From the NCBI GenBank assembly GCA_030248215.1, contig JASANG010003711.1, forward strand, positions 496,001 to 560,000: DNA of 64,000 nucleotides. Reading direction: 5' to 3'. The stretch comes from Enoplolaimus lenunculus. Its lineage: Eukaryota; Nematoda; Enoplea; Enoplida; Thoracostomopsidae. The notes beneath the pieces are model-generated. The model was not told where the DNA came from. It saw only the letters and a list, made by a program, of their open reading frames with translations, and did no database searches. Shown in pieces: positions 10,918 to 24,678 of this stretch. Numbering within the stretch: position 1 is the stretch's first letter; every line of letters starts with the position of its first letter. The position numbers and the translations under genes are program-made.

Positions 10918-13900
10918 TATACTATAACGCAATTTTATCATTATGAGGTATATTCAGAGTATATAAAACGTGGACGTTTTATCATAATTGGTAGCCTTGT
11001 AGTAAATAAAGAGCGATTTTTACTGAAATATAAAAAAACACACAACTGATATTAAAAGCCAATATTTAATACGAAAAAGATTTATTTTTAAAATTGAAAG
11101 TTAAATATTAAATTTGAAAGCTTCTTTTATGACCTTACGACCTTATAAAATAATCGTTTCAATTGAAGGCCGTGATATTTTCTGTGAAAACGTATTCATT
11201 TTTCTGCACAAGGTGCTGAAAATATTACTGCACCAAGCAATAAGCCAGCCATAAAAATATGGCCAACGTGTCCACGAACTTGTCAACAAAACTGGACGTA
11301 CTGCCCCCAACCAACTCCTACTACGTCGTTAATTTCTATAAACCCCACCTTCAGTATCCGTAAACGCATGAGTAGCCAAAACGTCGACAAGACACTAAAA
11401 CTGATTTTCTAGCCTATAAACGGCTGAATAGTTCTTAACGTAATTAAATCTGTATCTATGCCGTCCGGGTCACATCTACAAAGGTGTTGCGAGTGTGTGC
11501 GGGGGACGCCTTTAATATTGACATCTTGATCCCTCCTGTTCGAAACATTTATCGACAGCATTAAATGAATTGGTGTGCTAGGAAAATTTTCTCTTGTCCA
11601 CTATTCTTAGTAGCAGACCTAGAGCCATCCTGTATCATAAACCTAGCGCCAACGGTTGTATTAAATCGTACCAGGTACTTCTAAGACAGATTATGTGTCT
11701 CTTGCGGTTCACTGGTTTGTTTTGGAACAATAGCCTTTGGTCAACAACTATAGCAAAATTATATATATTGATAGCATTTTGAGGCGCTATTGTTTCGGAA
11801 CTTAAGCGTTCGATTGAATGGCTGAAATAAACAAAATATTACTCTGTTTTGAAAGATAATCAGTTTTCGAATGCGGGAATTGTAGCTGTTGTGAAATATT
11901 TAAAAAATTGTTTCTTTGGAATTTTGTGAAAACTGATTCATTCAAATTTATTTTTTTTTTACTAAATTTATGTGAAATCATATTTGAAACAGTTTCGCTA
12001 ACTGAATGCAACGTACTTTTTTGACTTAAATACAGTATTACCAATGGTCTAGTTTCTACAAGCATACAGCATATATTGGCTCTTGTACGCTGGTCAGTTT
12101 ATATAAAGTTTTCGTCTAAAGCCTAAGCCTAAGGCGAAGCCTTCTACACCTAATCCTACGGCTTAATTATGCCAAAATTTATATATTTCGCATCCTGCGA
12201 GTGTGCACAAACGTCCAGAATTATAGCTATATCGGTATGCTTATTCAGGGAAAGTTGTATTTCGTTTGCAGTTTGTGCTGCCAAATTGGCAATTCTACAA
12301 GTTTGTGCTGACAATTTCCAAAATTCTAAATAAACAATAGAAAATTATTTTTACTTTCGAAATCGGAGCATAATTTCTAGTTGCCGCATTTAATCCGCTG
12401 GGAAACGATTGTCTAAACTGTGCAAATTCAGAGTTTCCTAAATAGTTTATGGAAAATCACAAAAGTTTCTAAAAGGATTTAGAATGCTTTCGTCGTAAAC
12501 AAAGCGTAGGGTTGTCTGTTTGAAATGGCTCAAAGCGGGGCTTACGCAAACACATTAAATTGTTTATAAACAAATTGTTTACTACATCGAACAGATAACA
12601 GAACCTGTGGCGTATTCAGGGGCATAGGGGGGTATATCTTTACGGAGATTTTTAGAGAGACAAGAAAAAAGTACTTTCACCGATATTTAAATAACCCAAT
12701 TAATCCTAAAGTACAAAATTTTTTACACGCTGTGCATACTATACACCTGAACACAAATGTGTCGCTAATGCGTTTTAGGCATATATCGTAGCTTAACTTA
12801 TATTCAGCCAAATTCAGAATTGAGCTAGCCCAAAACGGAATTACAACTTGGGCTAGTCTAAGGCGGAATCATGTCAGATAAAGCTGTGCGTTTGGCGATT
12901 TGTTACCTGATAGCTGTACTCCTGTTTGATTCCACTTTGCTTAGTAAAACAAGCTGTGTGGTTTGGTTGGCAACAGGCGGCTATCACTTAGCCGATCAGA
13001 AAAGACTGTTGGTGGTATTAAGGTAGGAACCAATCGCAAGGCATACACTTGTCGCATAGAAAGAATTACGTCGTGGGCTAGGTCAAATAGCAATTGCGCC
13101 CTGGACTAGCCTAATTCGGAATTGGGCTAAATTACGACGTGGGTACAGTATATATAACATATAATATATAAAGAGATGAGAAATAAATTGAAAACAAGAT
13201 TGGATTAAGTTTAAACTGGTAACTGAAGGATGAAACACCGGATACCAACCAGGTCGACTATTTAAATTAGAACGATGGAATTGATAACTACAGAACAAAT
13301 CAAACGGTTTCTCAATCACCAGTCGAAATTGAAAATTTTTCAAATTCCTATATTATGGAAATAGCAGTTTGTTAACTGAAACCAAATAAACAGGTTAATT
13401 CATATCGTTTATGTGAATTTTTGAATCGGAAAAAAGTGTACTAGACAAAAAGTGGTATACAGCTAAATTCATCGCCGCAGTAAATGAAAATATGAAATGT
13501 TCCCAAATAATTTTTCGTTATTGATTGGAAGGGTTTAGTCTAAAATCCCTAAATTCCACAACAATATTATACGGTTTAAATCTGAAGCTTTTGTACATTC
13601 CGCAACAGGCTTTAGACTCAGGCTCAGACTGGCTTCGGTGACCCAAACATTCGGTCCTTTGAAATGAACTGATTGGCTCCGAAGCATTATTGCTAATTGA
13701 CGTGTACCCTTATCTTTATAGAGAGTGTACAAGAGCCAAACGTTGTATTGTTAAAGAAGACAGCTGCGAGTTAAAGCCCCTCAACATCACTTCGTTCGTT
13801 TCCAAAAAACACTACACTACTACTATTAATATCCTGTTTGTTTGTTTTTAGTACCCAGCGGTATACATACACGCAAAACAACCGAATGGAATTGCGAATC

Positions 13901-15176
13901 AAAGCTTTGAAAAACGTTTCGCTTGTCGCATTTGAAAACTCTACTGCTGTTTGTGTAGAGTAGAATGTTTCAAAACAGGAAAACTCATTAATCGGTCAGG
14001 GGCATTGCTAGATTTTCATTTCGTGGAGTATAACTCCAAAGAGAAGGTTTTTTGCGAACGAGCGAAGTGAGTGAGAAAATTATTATGCACTCATGGATCC
14101 AGCAGGTTATATTCTGATGCCTATAAAAGTATACATTTGTTGTAGCTCCCGATGTAACGAACATACCGTCGCCGTGAGATAAAACGTATAATTGAAACAT
14201 ACAAAACAAACAACCATCATTAAATCTGCAAGTGAACTATGCACACAGCAGTAGTTGTTGGCAATGTTCGCAACCCGCATACACAGCCATCCTCAGATTG
14301 AGTGCCTTCGTTCGTCAGATTTCACCCCAAAAAATTGTTTTAGCCAATTATATTCGATCCTCCAAAACAGATTTAAAACCTCGGTTTTAGCAAAAATCCT
14401 GCTTGTGATGCTGAAGATTTTCAACGAATCTTCAGCAAATCTTTTCCAACTGCCTACATTTAGATTTGGCTGTTTTACAAAACTTTAAGCCGCCGTAAAG
14501 GTGCATCGTGAGCTCAGAGAGGATTGAGCTGGTACCGTTATCGCCCTGATATTTAATACATACGGCTCAACACTGAATACAAAAAATAATTATTAAGTAA
14601 AACCAAAACTTTTTCATTTTGCTTAGCATCCCAAATTCCAACTGGTCCACCGGGCATTTGCCCAGTAGACCGGATGACCAGTCCACAACTGCATATCTTT
14701 CTATATTGAATTTGAAAACATTCGATCAGCAGTGTGTAATCCACTGAGTAAAAGTGCCAGCCAAGACTTTTCCTAAATATAAATCTGTAGCTATAGCCAC
14801 ATCACTCTATGCACATTTAAAATTTCTGCCTTCATGATTCTGCCTGCCTAAGAATTTGAAAAAAGCCATCCCCATCGCGTCAAATTGGAGTTCGACACGT
14901 TTCAAACCTGCTACAGCAATCGATCATAATTTCCCGTCATATGCTGGTTGTTTAGCTTGAAACCAACAGAAAAAAAACGCGAACTTACCATTTGGTAAGC
15001 TTTTAAAGAGACACTTTTAACCGGTAACATTCAAGCTAATTAGTACCCTGATACAGTTGACGTACACGTTGGTTCCCAGCTGAAAACTTTCGACTAAGAA
15101 AGGTTTTATTTTTAGCAATTATATATGAATTTATGCGGTATTAGCCATATGGTCGAGTTGAAACAGTTATTAATTT

Positions 15177-15360
15177 GGGGCGGCCAGCGTAGCTAACATG
15201 TACTCAACTGGGGTGCAAGGGTTGCTCTTAGCTCCTGAAAAAATTTTCGCCCTTCGCCTAGAAAATTTTCAACCTTGCTTGTAAGTCATTGAAAACCTTT
15301 GCATGCTTCTTTTGAACATTTTTCAGCCGCCTTAGCAAGGCAAAGCTGGCTACGGGCCTT
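15177..15360. mobile_element. GTAGCCAG-type TIR element
   Basis: Left GGGCGGCCAGCGTAGC, right AAGCTGGCTACGGGCC. The interior shares CCTTGCTTGTAAGTCATTG with the 3.9-kb copy. Confidence 0.58.
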
Positions 15361-15940
15361 CAAAGTAAGGTTGGCAGGTGTGGTTATTAGGAAATTTTAA
15401 TAAATTTTTAACGACACAGATTTATTGTGGTCAAAATTTTTTTGGCGAACACAGTATATACCTTTGCAAAATTGCTAGCATCACTTAACACTTACGACGA
15501 ATATATGTCATTTAATTTTATTAAAGTCAGTTCAAAATAAGGCGCAGTATTGACTAATTTGTGTCAGACTTTGCTGTAATTAAAATGCGAAAACAATTGA
15601 TAAACAAGTTCTAAACTGCAGTTTGTTCGAGTGTTTCGGTTCGAATATTAGCCTATGTAAAAATCAAAACTTTAATCCTTCGCACGAGCCATAGTCGTAG
15701 CCAGAAGTTTCAGTCAAAAATCTTGAAACTTTCCCGTTCCGGTATAATAATCATGTACAACAGGTTGTGTTAAAAATTATAGATTAGCACCTGAAATGTT
15801 GCAACGTTTTGGTTTCCGAATTGATTGGAGACCCCTCATCTGGTTATGCCCCCACCTCCAGCAAAGAAAATTCCATTAAATAGAATTCTGAGTTAGAATG
15901 TAGTGTTTTAGAAAAACTAGGATGCTGCAAACTCTTTAGA

Positions 15941-16184
15941 AATATGGGCCCATGTTACTTTTAAGGCCGTCCCGCTTTCTGGTGGGTCTGTGAAAAAGTG
16001 GGACATTCTAGACTACATTTTGTTGCTTAGGCTTAGGCTTAGCCTTAGGCTTATGCTTAGGAACACGCTTTTGCAATGCTTACGCTTAGGAATACCCTTT
16101 TGCAACGCTTAGGCAGGCGTAAAGTTAGTAATACGCTTAATCTACTGTTACGGCCCTAAAAGTAACATTATGGGCCGAAATATG
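15941..16184. mobile_element. TIR element with TTAGGC tract (family A, copy 2)
   Basis: Inverted ends GGGCCCATGTTACTTTTAAG and CTAAAAGTAACATTATGGGCC. The interior has several exact TTAGGC repeats (16027-16055 and 16085-16115) and the family words GTCTGTGAAAAAGT and CGCTTAATCTACTGTTACGG. Same family as 585-779, 44895-45054 and 52752-52899. Confidence 0.78.
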
Positions 16185-16769
16185 TATGGAAGTCACACAC
16201 ATATATAGATTGATGGTTTTAATAAGTTGGCATCGGTGTTGTCTACAAAATATAAAATGATATACGGGGTTTTTAGAGATGAGAAAATTCAACGATAAAA
16301 AAAGTTTGTTGCACAACAACGGTTCGACTAGTTACAGCTTAAGCTGGGTGTACTTGAAACTATAAACACGAACACGACATAAGTTCACTGGTGATGGACA
16401 AGGAGGCGGTCACGTTGGTTGTGTAACTTCAACTTTGTAGTTAATTCAAACAATAGGTCGATATATTTTCTAAGACCGTATTCTTAAATGGCTATAGCTT
16501 TTATTGGCTCTTGTACAATTTTCCAAACAGTTTGGAAATTTTTAAATTTTTATACAATTTTGAATTAGGATTCCGTTCAGGATTTGAATAATACGCTCTA
16601 TTTTATAGGACGTTTAGCCGTAGGCTTAGGCTTAACTTTGTGGGTAAAAAGTGTCTACGATCCGTATCTAACACTATTTAGCGATAGGTTTTGAAAAAAA
16701 CAAACTTCAATGGTAACTAACATCTTAAAATTTCAGTCAGTGATTCAAAAATCAGCGCTTGTACCTAAT

Positions 16770-17150
16770 GGTTGCAGAGTTCGCTGAAATTTTGACAAAA
16801 ATTGTGTTCCGATTTCGATTCCGTCGTAGTGTGATTCCGACACCGGAATTTTGGCATTTTCGGTAGGTGTGTTTTTCGATCAATATTATTTCACGTTTAA
16901 AGTCAGTGTGTTCCACATTTCCTTACTTCAATAAAAAAGAGCGAAAAAGAAACAGCAAATTTACTTAATTTTGGGAATCGTACCTTATGGTTGAAAGATC
17001 CCACCCATTCGGTTTACTATTAGAAGTTAACCAAACCATAAACCATACAAAATTTAAAATTCCGGTTCCAATTCCGGTTGTAACAAAACAAATTCAATTT
17101 CGACTCTTATTCTGATTCCGATAAAATTATATTCCCGTTGGAATGCTGAA
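16770..17150. repeat. CCGGAATTCCGG-type repeat, diverged copy
   Basis: Contains TTCCGATTTCGATTCCG near the left and TTCCGGTTCCAATTCCGG near the right, as in the 2.4-kb and 46.7-kb copies. The boundaries are approximate. Confidence 0.4.
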
Positions 17151-18960
17151 TGTCGGTCTTATTTTTTGTAGATTCAAAAAACAAAATTAAATTTCAATCA
17201 GCAGTCAGATGTTAATATATAAATGTGCGCTCTGTGGTATATTCAAATATGATTAAACAGTTAACGAACGATGCGATCGAAGAGTTCAGGAACACGTGAA
17301 ATTGTTCAACGAAGTGGTGCCATGTTTGAAACTGGTACCAGTTGAGTTCGTTAAAAAGTTAGGTCCAAATATGAATCTGACAACTAAACTGAATTCTTAG
17401 CCCAAGCGTAAGACTAATGTAAACCTAATTCTAATTCTTAGCCTAAGCCTAAACAGATCATTCTGTAAATATTCTGGTTTTCCTGTCTTCGAGACGGGAG
17501 GCATCTATAATTGGCATGCACAAACCTTATTTACAAAGGAGATTTCATAAAAGGAGCAAAGTTTCCTGCTTTAATTCGTCCATTTTTGCGATGGCAATTA
17601 AAAGTTTAGGTACATTTTAATCTTTTAACAACTGTATCACTAAGGTATTACAGCTTGGCGAAAAACACAGCAACTGGTGAAGGTCTTCTTGTAAGTATTA
17701 GTGTTCACAAGTTTCTTCAGCTACATTTAAAGCAAGATTAAGTTTCACCATCATAAATAACTCTTCTGAGCACTAGACACAAACGTTCAAACATTTAAAA
17801 CAGTCCAGCATAGGTTTCTAATCGGTCCGTTCCTTTAAATCAAAATCAGTTTCTATCCTGGTGCGGCGGCTGCGAAATTTGCAAGTAAATTTATTAACTG
17901 CAGTTAAAATTGTTCAATACGATTGTAGCAAATTTAATTTCTTTCTGTATGAAGTTATAACATATCAATGATTATTGTACACATTCCGCTAATTAGTATA
18001 CTTTCTCGGCCATGTTTTGAGAACATTGAATATTCGCTGATACTGCGACACCTTTGCCAAAGTTGCCCTTCAAATACTTAATTTATGGTTACGATTTCTA
18101 GATCCACCATTTTGCAACTTTCATGGGAGACTGTTTTTTTGGGAAGGTTGACAACCTCAGATCAAACACTGAAAAATTCTGACTCCACCTCTACGTTTAG
18201 GTTTCCCACCCTGGAGTTTGGGGGACGCCCCCTCGTCGGTCTGCTCCAGCACTGATTTTAAGATATGCAAACACTGGCAAACTGGTATATTCTGGCTAAG
18301 TTGACGGTAGTATTTGAAATTAGCATTTTAGCGTTTGTTTATCAAAAACCCATAAAGTTGAAAATATTTACCGTTGAAATTGCGAAATTTAATGTACTTA
18401 TTTTATTCGAAACTAATACTAAAATGGGCAGCTATATTGAAGCAGCATTCAGTTATCGCAAAGGCGGTGTTGTAAAGATCACAATATGAGGTGTAGGCAA
18501 ATATTAATGAGCGCCAATTTTGAGTCTTAATCAATAACAGTCTGTGTCATTTATTAATCAGAGTCTTAAAATGTCCACTAACGTAGGTTATATATTGGCC
18601 ATTTATAATTGCGTAAATCATACAGAATTATACCTTTTTCACTTTTAGATTCATAATAAAACTCAAGTTTAACTAATTTAAAGGGAGAAAAAACGAGTTA
18701 CTTAACTGACATACTGAAATGAAACTGCGTAATTAACGTTTGCTTCACAAAAATGCCTGTAAAATATGAATAGCGTCAATGCACAGACAATTTGCGCAAT
18801 GCGATCAGATGTTTAAAAGAAAACAGAAATGAGGAAATATTCACAAAACGAAGAATAAACTGTGCTCTGTTTGGTGATTTTTTTGCATAAAGTTGCTAAT
18901 ATTGCACACTGCAATACACTTATATTGCAATAAAACATTTCTGCGCTTAATTGTGTTGCA

Positions 18961-19166
18961 TAAGGGTTGCGCTATACTTTTGTTGACGTCCGGCGCCGTC
19001 CATCACCCGTACGGCGCTGTCCCCGTCACTGTGCGCTATCGTACGCTAATAACTTACGGATGATAACTTGTGGTACGAACGCTGATGGGCGGGTGACACA
19101 CGGCGTCGGACGGATGACGCACGACGCCGTCCGTCACCGGACGTCAGGCATAGCGCAACCCTAAGG
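18961..19166. mobile_element. GC-rich TIR element
   Basis: Ends AGGGTTGCGCTAT and ATAGCGCAACCCT. Inside them GACGTCCGG pairs with CCGGACGTC, giving inverted repeats of roughly 25-45 bp. The interior is rich in GGCGCCGTCC and GACGCCGTCC, in sharp contrast to AT-rich flanks. No gene. In the large kinase intron. Confidence 0.7.
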
Positions 19167-20249
19167 AAACTGCGTACACTTGTACACTTCCCTTCCCAAC
19201 CGTTTCCAAATTTATAGGTTCTTCCCTCGGTATCGCAAAATATGTGACATCCCAATCTTTCAACATATTCAGCGCGATTGGTTCTTTTTAGTAACAATCA
19301 CAGATGACGTCAGATTAGCTTATTATCATACTTTTGTGTTAATTTAGTTTAGCGAAATGACAAAAGCATTTGGTGTATATACACAGGTAACAAAAATATT
19401 ATCATCTGTGAGCTATTAACTAATTTACAGCCAGCCTATGTTACGAGTACAATGGCAGATCAAGGATTAAGCGAGATTACAGGTTACTGATTTGCTAAAG
19501 AGTAAGAGTAGCAAAATTGTTGTTAGCGGTTGAATCAAGCCTTCATGCAGCTATGCTGTAGTGACCCGAATAAGAGGGATGACTAATGGCTACTTGGCCT
19601 CTCCAGATGGAATACCCCTGTTATTCGGTTACGGACCGATTATTTTTAACCAAACGCTTCACCACCCTTCGTTACTGATACATATCTGGCACTGCAATTA
19701 TGCGTTGAATTAAACGTTTTTTCTCAGTATCAAAAGCTTGAGCGATAATACAGGTTATATTTTGGAATGTACTTTCAAAACTGAACTATGTTTTAAAGTT
19801 TCACACTCAGCTTTATTTGAGCCCGGAGTTACTTGTGCATTACACTTACAGATAATATGGACCCTAAATTAGGGTATAGGAACTGCATCCGCTCACGGAC
19901 TCTTATTAGAAATACAAACTCCTGTTGATTAAAATTCAAAATGGGGAACCACTTCCTATTACCTCCTCTTCATATTTTATTTTCGTGTCGTCAAATATGT
20001 ATATCACTTATCATCATCATCAGTTGGTATGTCTCGTCGCTTTCGAACCATTGTGAGGGCCCAAGTTGAGCACATTTTTCGCATTTGATATATCCTACTT
20101 CTCCACGCTCATTTGCAGAAGGCCGACTGCACAAATTCGTGAGTTTAATAAACTTTCAACAATTTTATATGATAGGTGCCGTATGCATTTGAGAATATGA
20201 GCCCTGGAAATAGAGCGTTGGCGACTAATTCAAAAAAGTGAAAACTTAC

Positions 20250-20463
20250 CACCGAGTTCCGATTGTCTGCTGCGTGATTTTCGAGTACAATAGTAGTATT
20301 GCACGAAAGCAGCAACAACTGCAACTGCAACAATACCCAATGAAAACCCGATGACAAGTAGCACAGACGTGTGGCTGCCAAGGATTGATGGAGTCGACAG
20401 TTCCGGTTGTCGCGCGACTTGAAGTGTACCCGAAGTTTCCGGTGAGCGCCAGTGAATAGGATC
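20250..20463 (-). CDS. MET-like receptor kinase, transmembrane exon
   Basis: Starts after an excellent acceptor (TATACTTTCAG) in phase 0 and ends at GGTG|GTAAGT, a consensus donor (214 nt = 71 codons + 1). Encodes a short extracellular stalk (DPIHWRSPETSG...), then about 24 hydrophobic residues including VLLVIGFSLGIVAVAVVAAF, then YYYCTRKSRSR, a basic stop-transfer sequence. This is a type I single-pass segment, placed where the receptor gene needs one. Its phase-1 exit fits the 3737 exon. A 164-codon open frame on the same strand here (20639-20145) is an out-of-frame shadow. Confidence 0.82.
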
Positions 20464-20549
20464 CTGAAAGTATATAAATATCGTGTTGATGTTAGGCACA
20501 AACAATTCAGCGCAGGCGGAACCAAGTGATGTCGTCCAGGCTTATTCAT

Positions 20550-20690
20550 TCGCAACAGATAATAACCAATTTTTTGCAAAGATTTCGTGCTAAAATTTCG
20601 TTTGGTTTCTCGCTCGCTTTGCTTGTGAGCTGTCTTCACTATTATATATCGCTCGGCAGTCGTGATTTTAACGCAACCGCGGAATAAAAT
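20550..20690. repeat. CTCGCTCGC / TATATATCGC repeat
   Basis: Contains TTTGGTTTCTCGCTCGC, CTTGTGAGCT and ATTATATATCGCTCGG. The same word order recurs at about 34010-34110, 36472-36580 and 38800-38925, so this is a dispersed repeat of at least 100 bp. Partial or inverted matches lie near 10005, 14050 and 39680. Confidence 0.5.
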
Positions 20691-21017
20691 TTGACGTCTC
20701 TTATTTTACCGCATCGCAGCCGGCAGGTATTAGCAGAGAGGAAAGAACATTTCCAAAACGGCGCAATTAAAATATTTTTAACATAAAATTGGTTTAATTT
20801 TGTAAAAAAATTTCGGCCAAGGGTGTAAAGTTGCCCTTACTCCGAAGGAGAGGAGAGATGTCTTCGCGTTTTAAAAAACAATATATATACAACCCTAGAA
20901 AGGTAAAATTCACTTTAAAATATACTGCAATAGTATATAAAGTTGTTTGGTATTTGTATAGTTCGCCTCACAAAAAGTACCAACACATAATGACTTCATT
21001 AATAAAATATACAGGCT

Positions 21018-21400
21018 GTGCCAAGGTTCCAACAATAACTTAATTTTGAAGGAACAAGAACAGGAACAGAAACCGGGATTTGAAATAATTTTTATTACCG
21101 AATTACTGTTGAATGATTCAGAAAATGGCTTAAACGAATTTCCACTATTTTATCATCAAGTTTTGCGAAAACACAACAGAAATAGTTTATTAACAAAATT
21201 GAAATAATCGGAAAAACACTCACGTCGAAATAACCATTTTAAAGACAAAGTTTCCAATGTTTAAATGATTAGGCATAATTTACCACGAAACCGTAGTAAA
21301 TCCGCTTCCTGAATCATTGAATGCAGCAACATTAACAGGAACATGAATTGAATTTTTGCAGGAATTCTGGCCGGAACAGGAATTCCGGTTAAACCCTGGC
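21018..21400. repeat. CCGGAATTCCGG-type repeat
   Basis: Left GCCAAGGTTCCAAC, right GGAATTCCGGTTAAACCCTGGC: an inverted pair about 380 bp apart. Internal words such as GGAACAGGAATTCC link it to the copies at 2440 and 46700. Confidence 0.5.
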
Positions 21401-21888
21401 TGTGACCTATGTTTACCATAAAGCCTCAGCATAAGTCCGTGTTTTAGGCTTACGAAAATAAAACAAACAGTTATGCGGGGCGAAGAAACGTTTGCCTTCT
21501 ATCAAATTAACACCTGTTGGGGAAAATATTAATCTGAGTACCCGAAATTGCATAAGTGTACCACTATGTCAATATAACATTACTTTAACTATGTCATTAT
21601 CGTTTGTAGAGATGAAATAATCGATATAGGTTTGGTTCGTTGTCATTTCGCCGGGTTTGGCTTCTTGTTTATGGGTTAAGTTAAAAGTTTGTCATAATTG
21701 ATCATAGTATGCATAATTTTGTGTCTGACTGAAATATAAATCGAAACAGGAAGCTGGTACCCACGTGATCGGAAAGCGAAAATATCGGAAACTAAAATGC
21801 AAAACGGATATTCAAGTGTGCAAATTTTTATTAGATCATCTATTTCTCTGACAATACAATTGGCAGATGCCCAGTGCACGAGCATGCT

Positions 21889-22010
21889 AGGGTGCCATTC
21901 CCAAAATTCCGGTGTGCGGGATCCTTGCGAGGATCAAAATATTTTTCAAAATTTTTCTTTAAAATATTGTTAGGATGGGGGCAGGGGGCCCCTCATCGAA
22001 GTGGCACCCT
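21889..22010. mobile_element. Short TIR element (AGGGTGCCA ends)
   Basis: AGGGTGCCATTC at the left and GTGGCACCCT at the right form an inverted repeat about 122 bp apart, with a GC-rich CAGGGGGCCCCTC in between. No ORF. Confidence 0.5.
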
Positions 22011-22318
22011 AAATAGGGGGTACGGCGGTGGATACTCCGGCACTTCGCATTCCCTATGCATTTGGCTAAATCTGTGGCGGATATTCGGAAACTTATTTTA
22101 TGATTTTGGTTGAGTTTTATTGTTTTCATTTTTATTCAATTCCAACTGTACAAAATAAACGCATTGCAAATCGGAATAATTCAAAAATCATAAAAACAAG
22201 CTATGGAGTATAGAAATAAAAATAACGGAATTTTCGGTATTTCTATAGCTGAAACTGAAACGGAAAGGTAGCGAAAACCGGATGCTACACTCCTCATGTT
22301 ATACACTTGTCAATAGTT

Positions 22319-22585
22319 ATAAAATGGGCGTTTTAGCCCGCCCTTTCGAAGGGTGGTGGATGACATCATCAAATGACGTCATTTCCGGAAATAATGATTA
22401 ATCACCGGGAAATGCGGAAGTCGTCACGTCATTTCCGGAAGTAATGTGTAATCACCTGATTTCTTGCCGGTAGATGTTGTAAAACCCTCATTTTTCATCT
22501 ACTCCTGCTGATCTCAAGCCCGGATGAGGCTTCTGATGACGTCATAGACCTTCCTTCGAAAGGATGGGGAAAACCGGCATTTTAT
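22319..22585. mobile_element. TIR element with CRE-like TGACGTCA sites
   Basis: Long imperfect terminal inverted repeats of about 34 bp: ATAAAATGGGCG...TTTCGAAGG against CCTTCGAAAGG...GGCATTTTAT. Inside, two direct copies of a 31-bp word (ACGTCATTTCCGGAA... AATCACC) lie 51 bp apart. Perfect TGACGTCA palindromes occur at 22374-22381 and 22537-22544, with a CACGTCA variant at 22425. Lies in the kinase gene's 8-kb intron. Confidence 0.72.
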
Positions 22586-24678
22586 ATCTACTCTAGTGTC
22601 ATAAACTTATTATATTTATTAATTTACTGACGTGATCCAGAAATTAAAACGCAATTTTTGTGCTAAACTTTTGAACAAAATTGCGATTTTGATACCAGCA
22701 TGGCGGAAGGCAAGTCCTTGGAGGCCACCCCTCGGAAGTGTCTGATACTATATCAAAGCAGATAAAACTTTTAAACGTTGCCAATCCAACCAATAAAGCT
22801 AACTGCTTAGTTATTGATTTCAGCCGATCCTAAACTGTTCGAAATTAGTGATTTATTTGGTTTCACAAAAAAAATTTCACAAAAACGAAAGGAATATTTT
22901 TTAATTTGAAATTTTAATATTTCCGCATTTTAATCTTAATATAAAGACAAATATAAACATTTCAAAGTTCCGGCAATTTTTTTCATCATCTTAAAACTGA
23001 CCAATGGTCATTTATCAGTGTTAAGTCAATCAAACCTTGGATACATATGTCAGTGACAATGTGTGATACTTCAAACAAATTAATTAATAAAAAATCAGCA
23101 ATCAGTATTTTTGATAACGCTTTTACGCGGCAGTAGAGTACAATTTTTTCGAGTTCACTTGTATTATTCTCAAATATTTAACAGTTTCGCTTGCTGCCTT
23201 ATTTAAAAAATTTTTTATATCACAGTATTTTACACGTTTAAGTAAATATAGAGTGTACTTGGCTCATCAAGACTTTACAGTATCGAATGCAGGCGGTGGC
23301 CACTGTTTCTCTCACGCAATTGCAATTTTTGTCAGTGCGGTTTTTGCTCATATTTTCAAAATAAACGCTCAGTCGGCGCACTGCAAATCGTAGAAAGTAA
23401 AAATTGTTTCTACTTCATAAAATGATTTAAAAAATATTTTATTTTAGCTGAAGCCTTGTCGGAAAAAAGTTAAACGACACACGAGAGCGCATGCGAGAAA
23501 GACAAAACAATAATTTCTTACAAAAGAGTAATAAATTCAAAAATCAACCGCTTACTACTGAGTCCCCAACTGGGGACTGGGGTAAGAGATCGCTATCCTG
23601 CCGACAAGGGTCACCCTTTAGTAGTAAAAGTACTTTTGCAGTTTTGAAATAAATCTATTTTGCGAAAATTATCCTTACATCTGTTAATCTTTTTGCACCC
23701 TGTTTAACAGTTCCTGGTCGTCGGCCTTCCCACTACCAGACGTTGGGCTCATATAATGCACACACGTAAGTGTAGATATATGCTCACCATTATTGTTCAA
23801 AGACATTTAAGTATTCATTAAGAGTATTTAAATATATATTTTTTTGAAACTATTTTACCATTCTTGCTTATTTCAACGTTGCAGTTTTTATCACGGTAAT
23901 ATTCCCTAAACCGATTCAGTGATAACAATTTTAGTAAAATACCTATGAGCCATATGCTCAAGTAGTCATATCGCCATTTTAGCGACAGGTTCTCAAATAT
24001 GCCTCATCCATGTAGTTGAAAGCCAGCACCGTAGGACGGTAAACAAAACACCAGCCCCATTTTGATTATCAGGAATTGTCCACTGGAAGGCACTGGTGGT
24101 GGAAGGCTTCAAGGACTGTGGGCATAAACTTAAACTTTGGCTTAAGCGTCAAGGTTCAGAATTAGGCTTAATGGACAGGCCCAATTAACTAACACGGGAC
24201 AAATGCAAAATACTTGACAGTTTCGGACGTTTATTGTTTACCGGTTGGAAGTTTCGAGATCTATTACTAACTAATAAAAGGCGCTAGACACATTTGAGAA
24301 TACCGACTTGGATTTATGTCGTAAAAACTTTTTAAATTATGCAGCATATTTAGTCAACCAAACTGCATTAGCTTATTGTAGATTACAATAATACAGTGTC
24401 ATTGCTTTTTCATTCATCGTTCAAATTCAACAGAATGAAATTAATTTAACTTTTTAAACTGTTCTTGAACTAAACATAGCGTTACGCTTCAAAGCGAGAA
24501 CATTTTATTAAAATATTCAAAGTAGTTTCAAGATTTGTAACACAAGTATCTTAAAGCGTTTGAAGCATAACCATGTTAATCTAAGTTGGTTTAAGAAAAT
24601 GCAATAAAAGTTCAAACATATGCGGAATATACGAAAACAAAATTGTCCTGTTCTGTGCCAGACGATGCCCAAAACACA

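Larger units (their letters stand above)
3738..20249. other. 16.5-kb intron of the kinase gene, repeat-rich
   Basis: No exon that I can defend lies here on either strand. The stretch holds inverted-repeat elements listed separately, scattered AAGCCTAAGCC tracts (for example 9820-9855, 12120-12135, 17440-17450), and otherwise unremarkable AT-rich DNA. Small open frames of 60-87 codons in it lack splice-site support. Confidence 0.55.

Noticed and set aside
15947-16140. A true telomere or former chromosome end
   Set aside because: The TTAGGC words are few, degenerate, and enclosed by terminal inverted repeats with ordinary sequence on both sides.
20145-20639. 164-codon minus-strand open frame
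   Set aside because: It overlaps the transmembrane exon in another frame. The exon has both consensus splice sites and a membrane segment, so this frame is a shadow.
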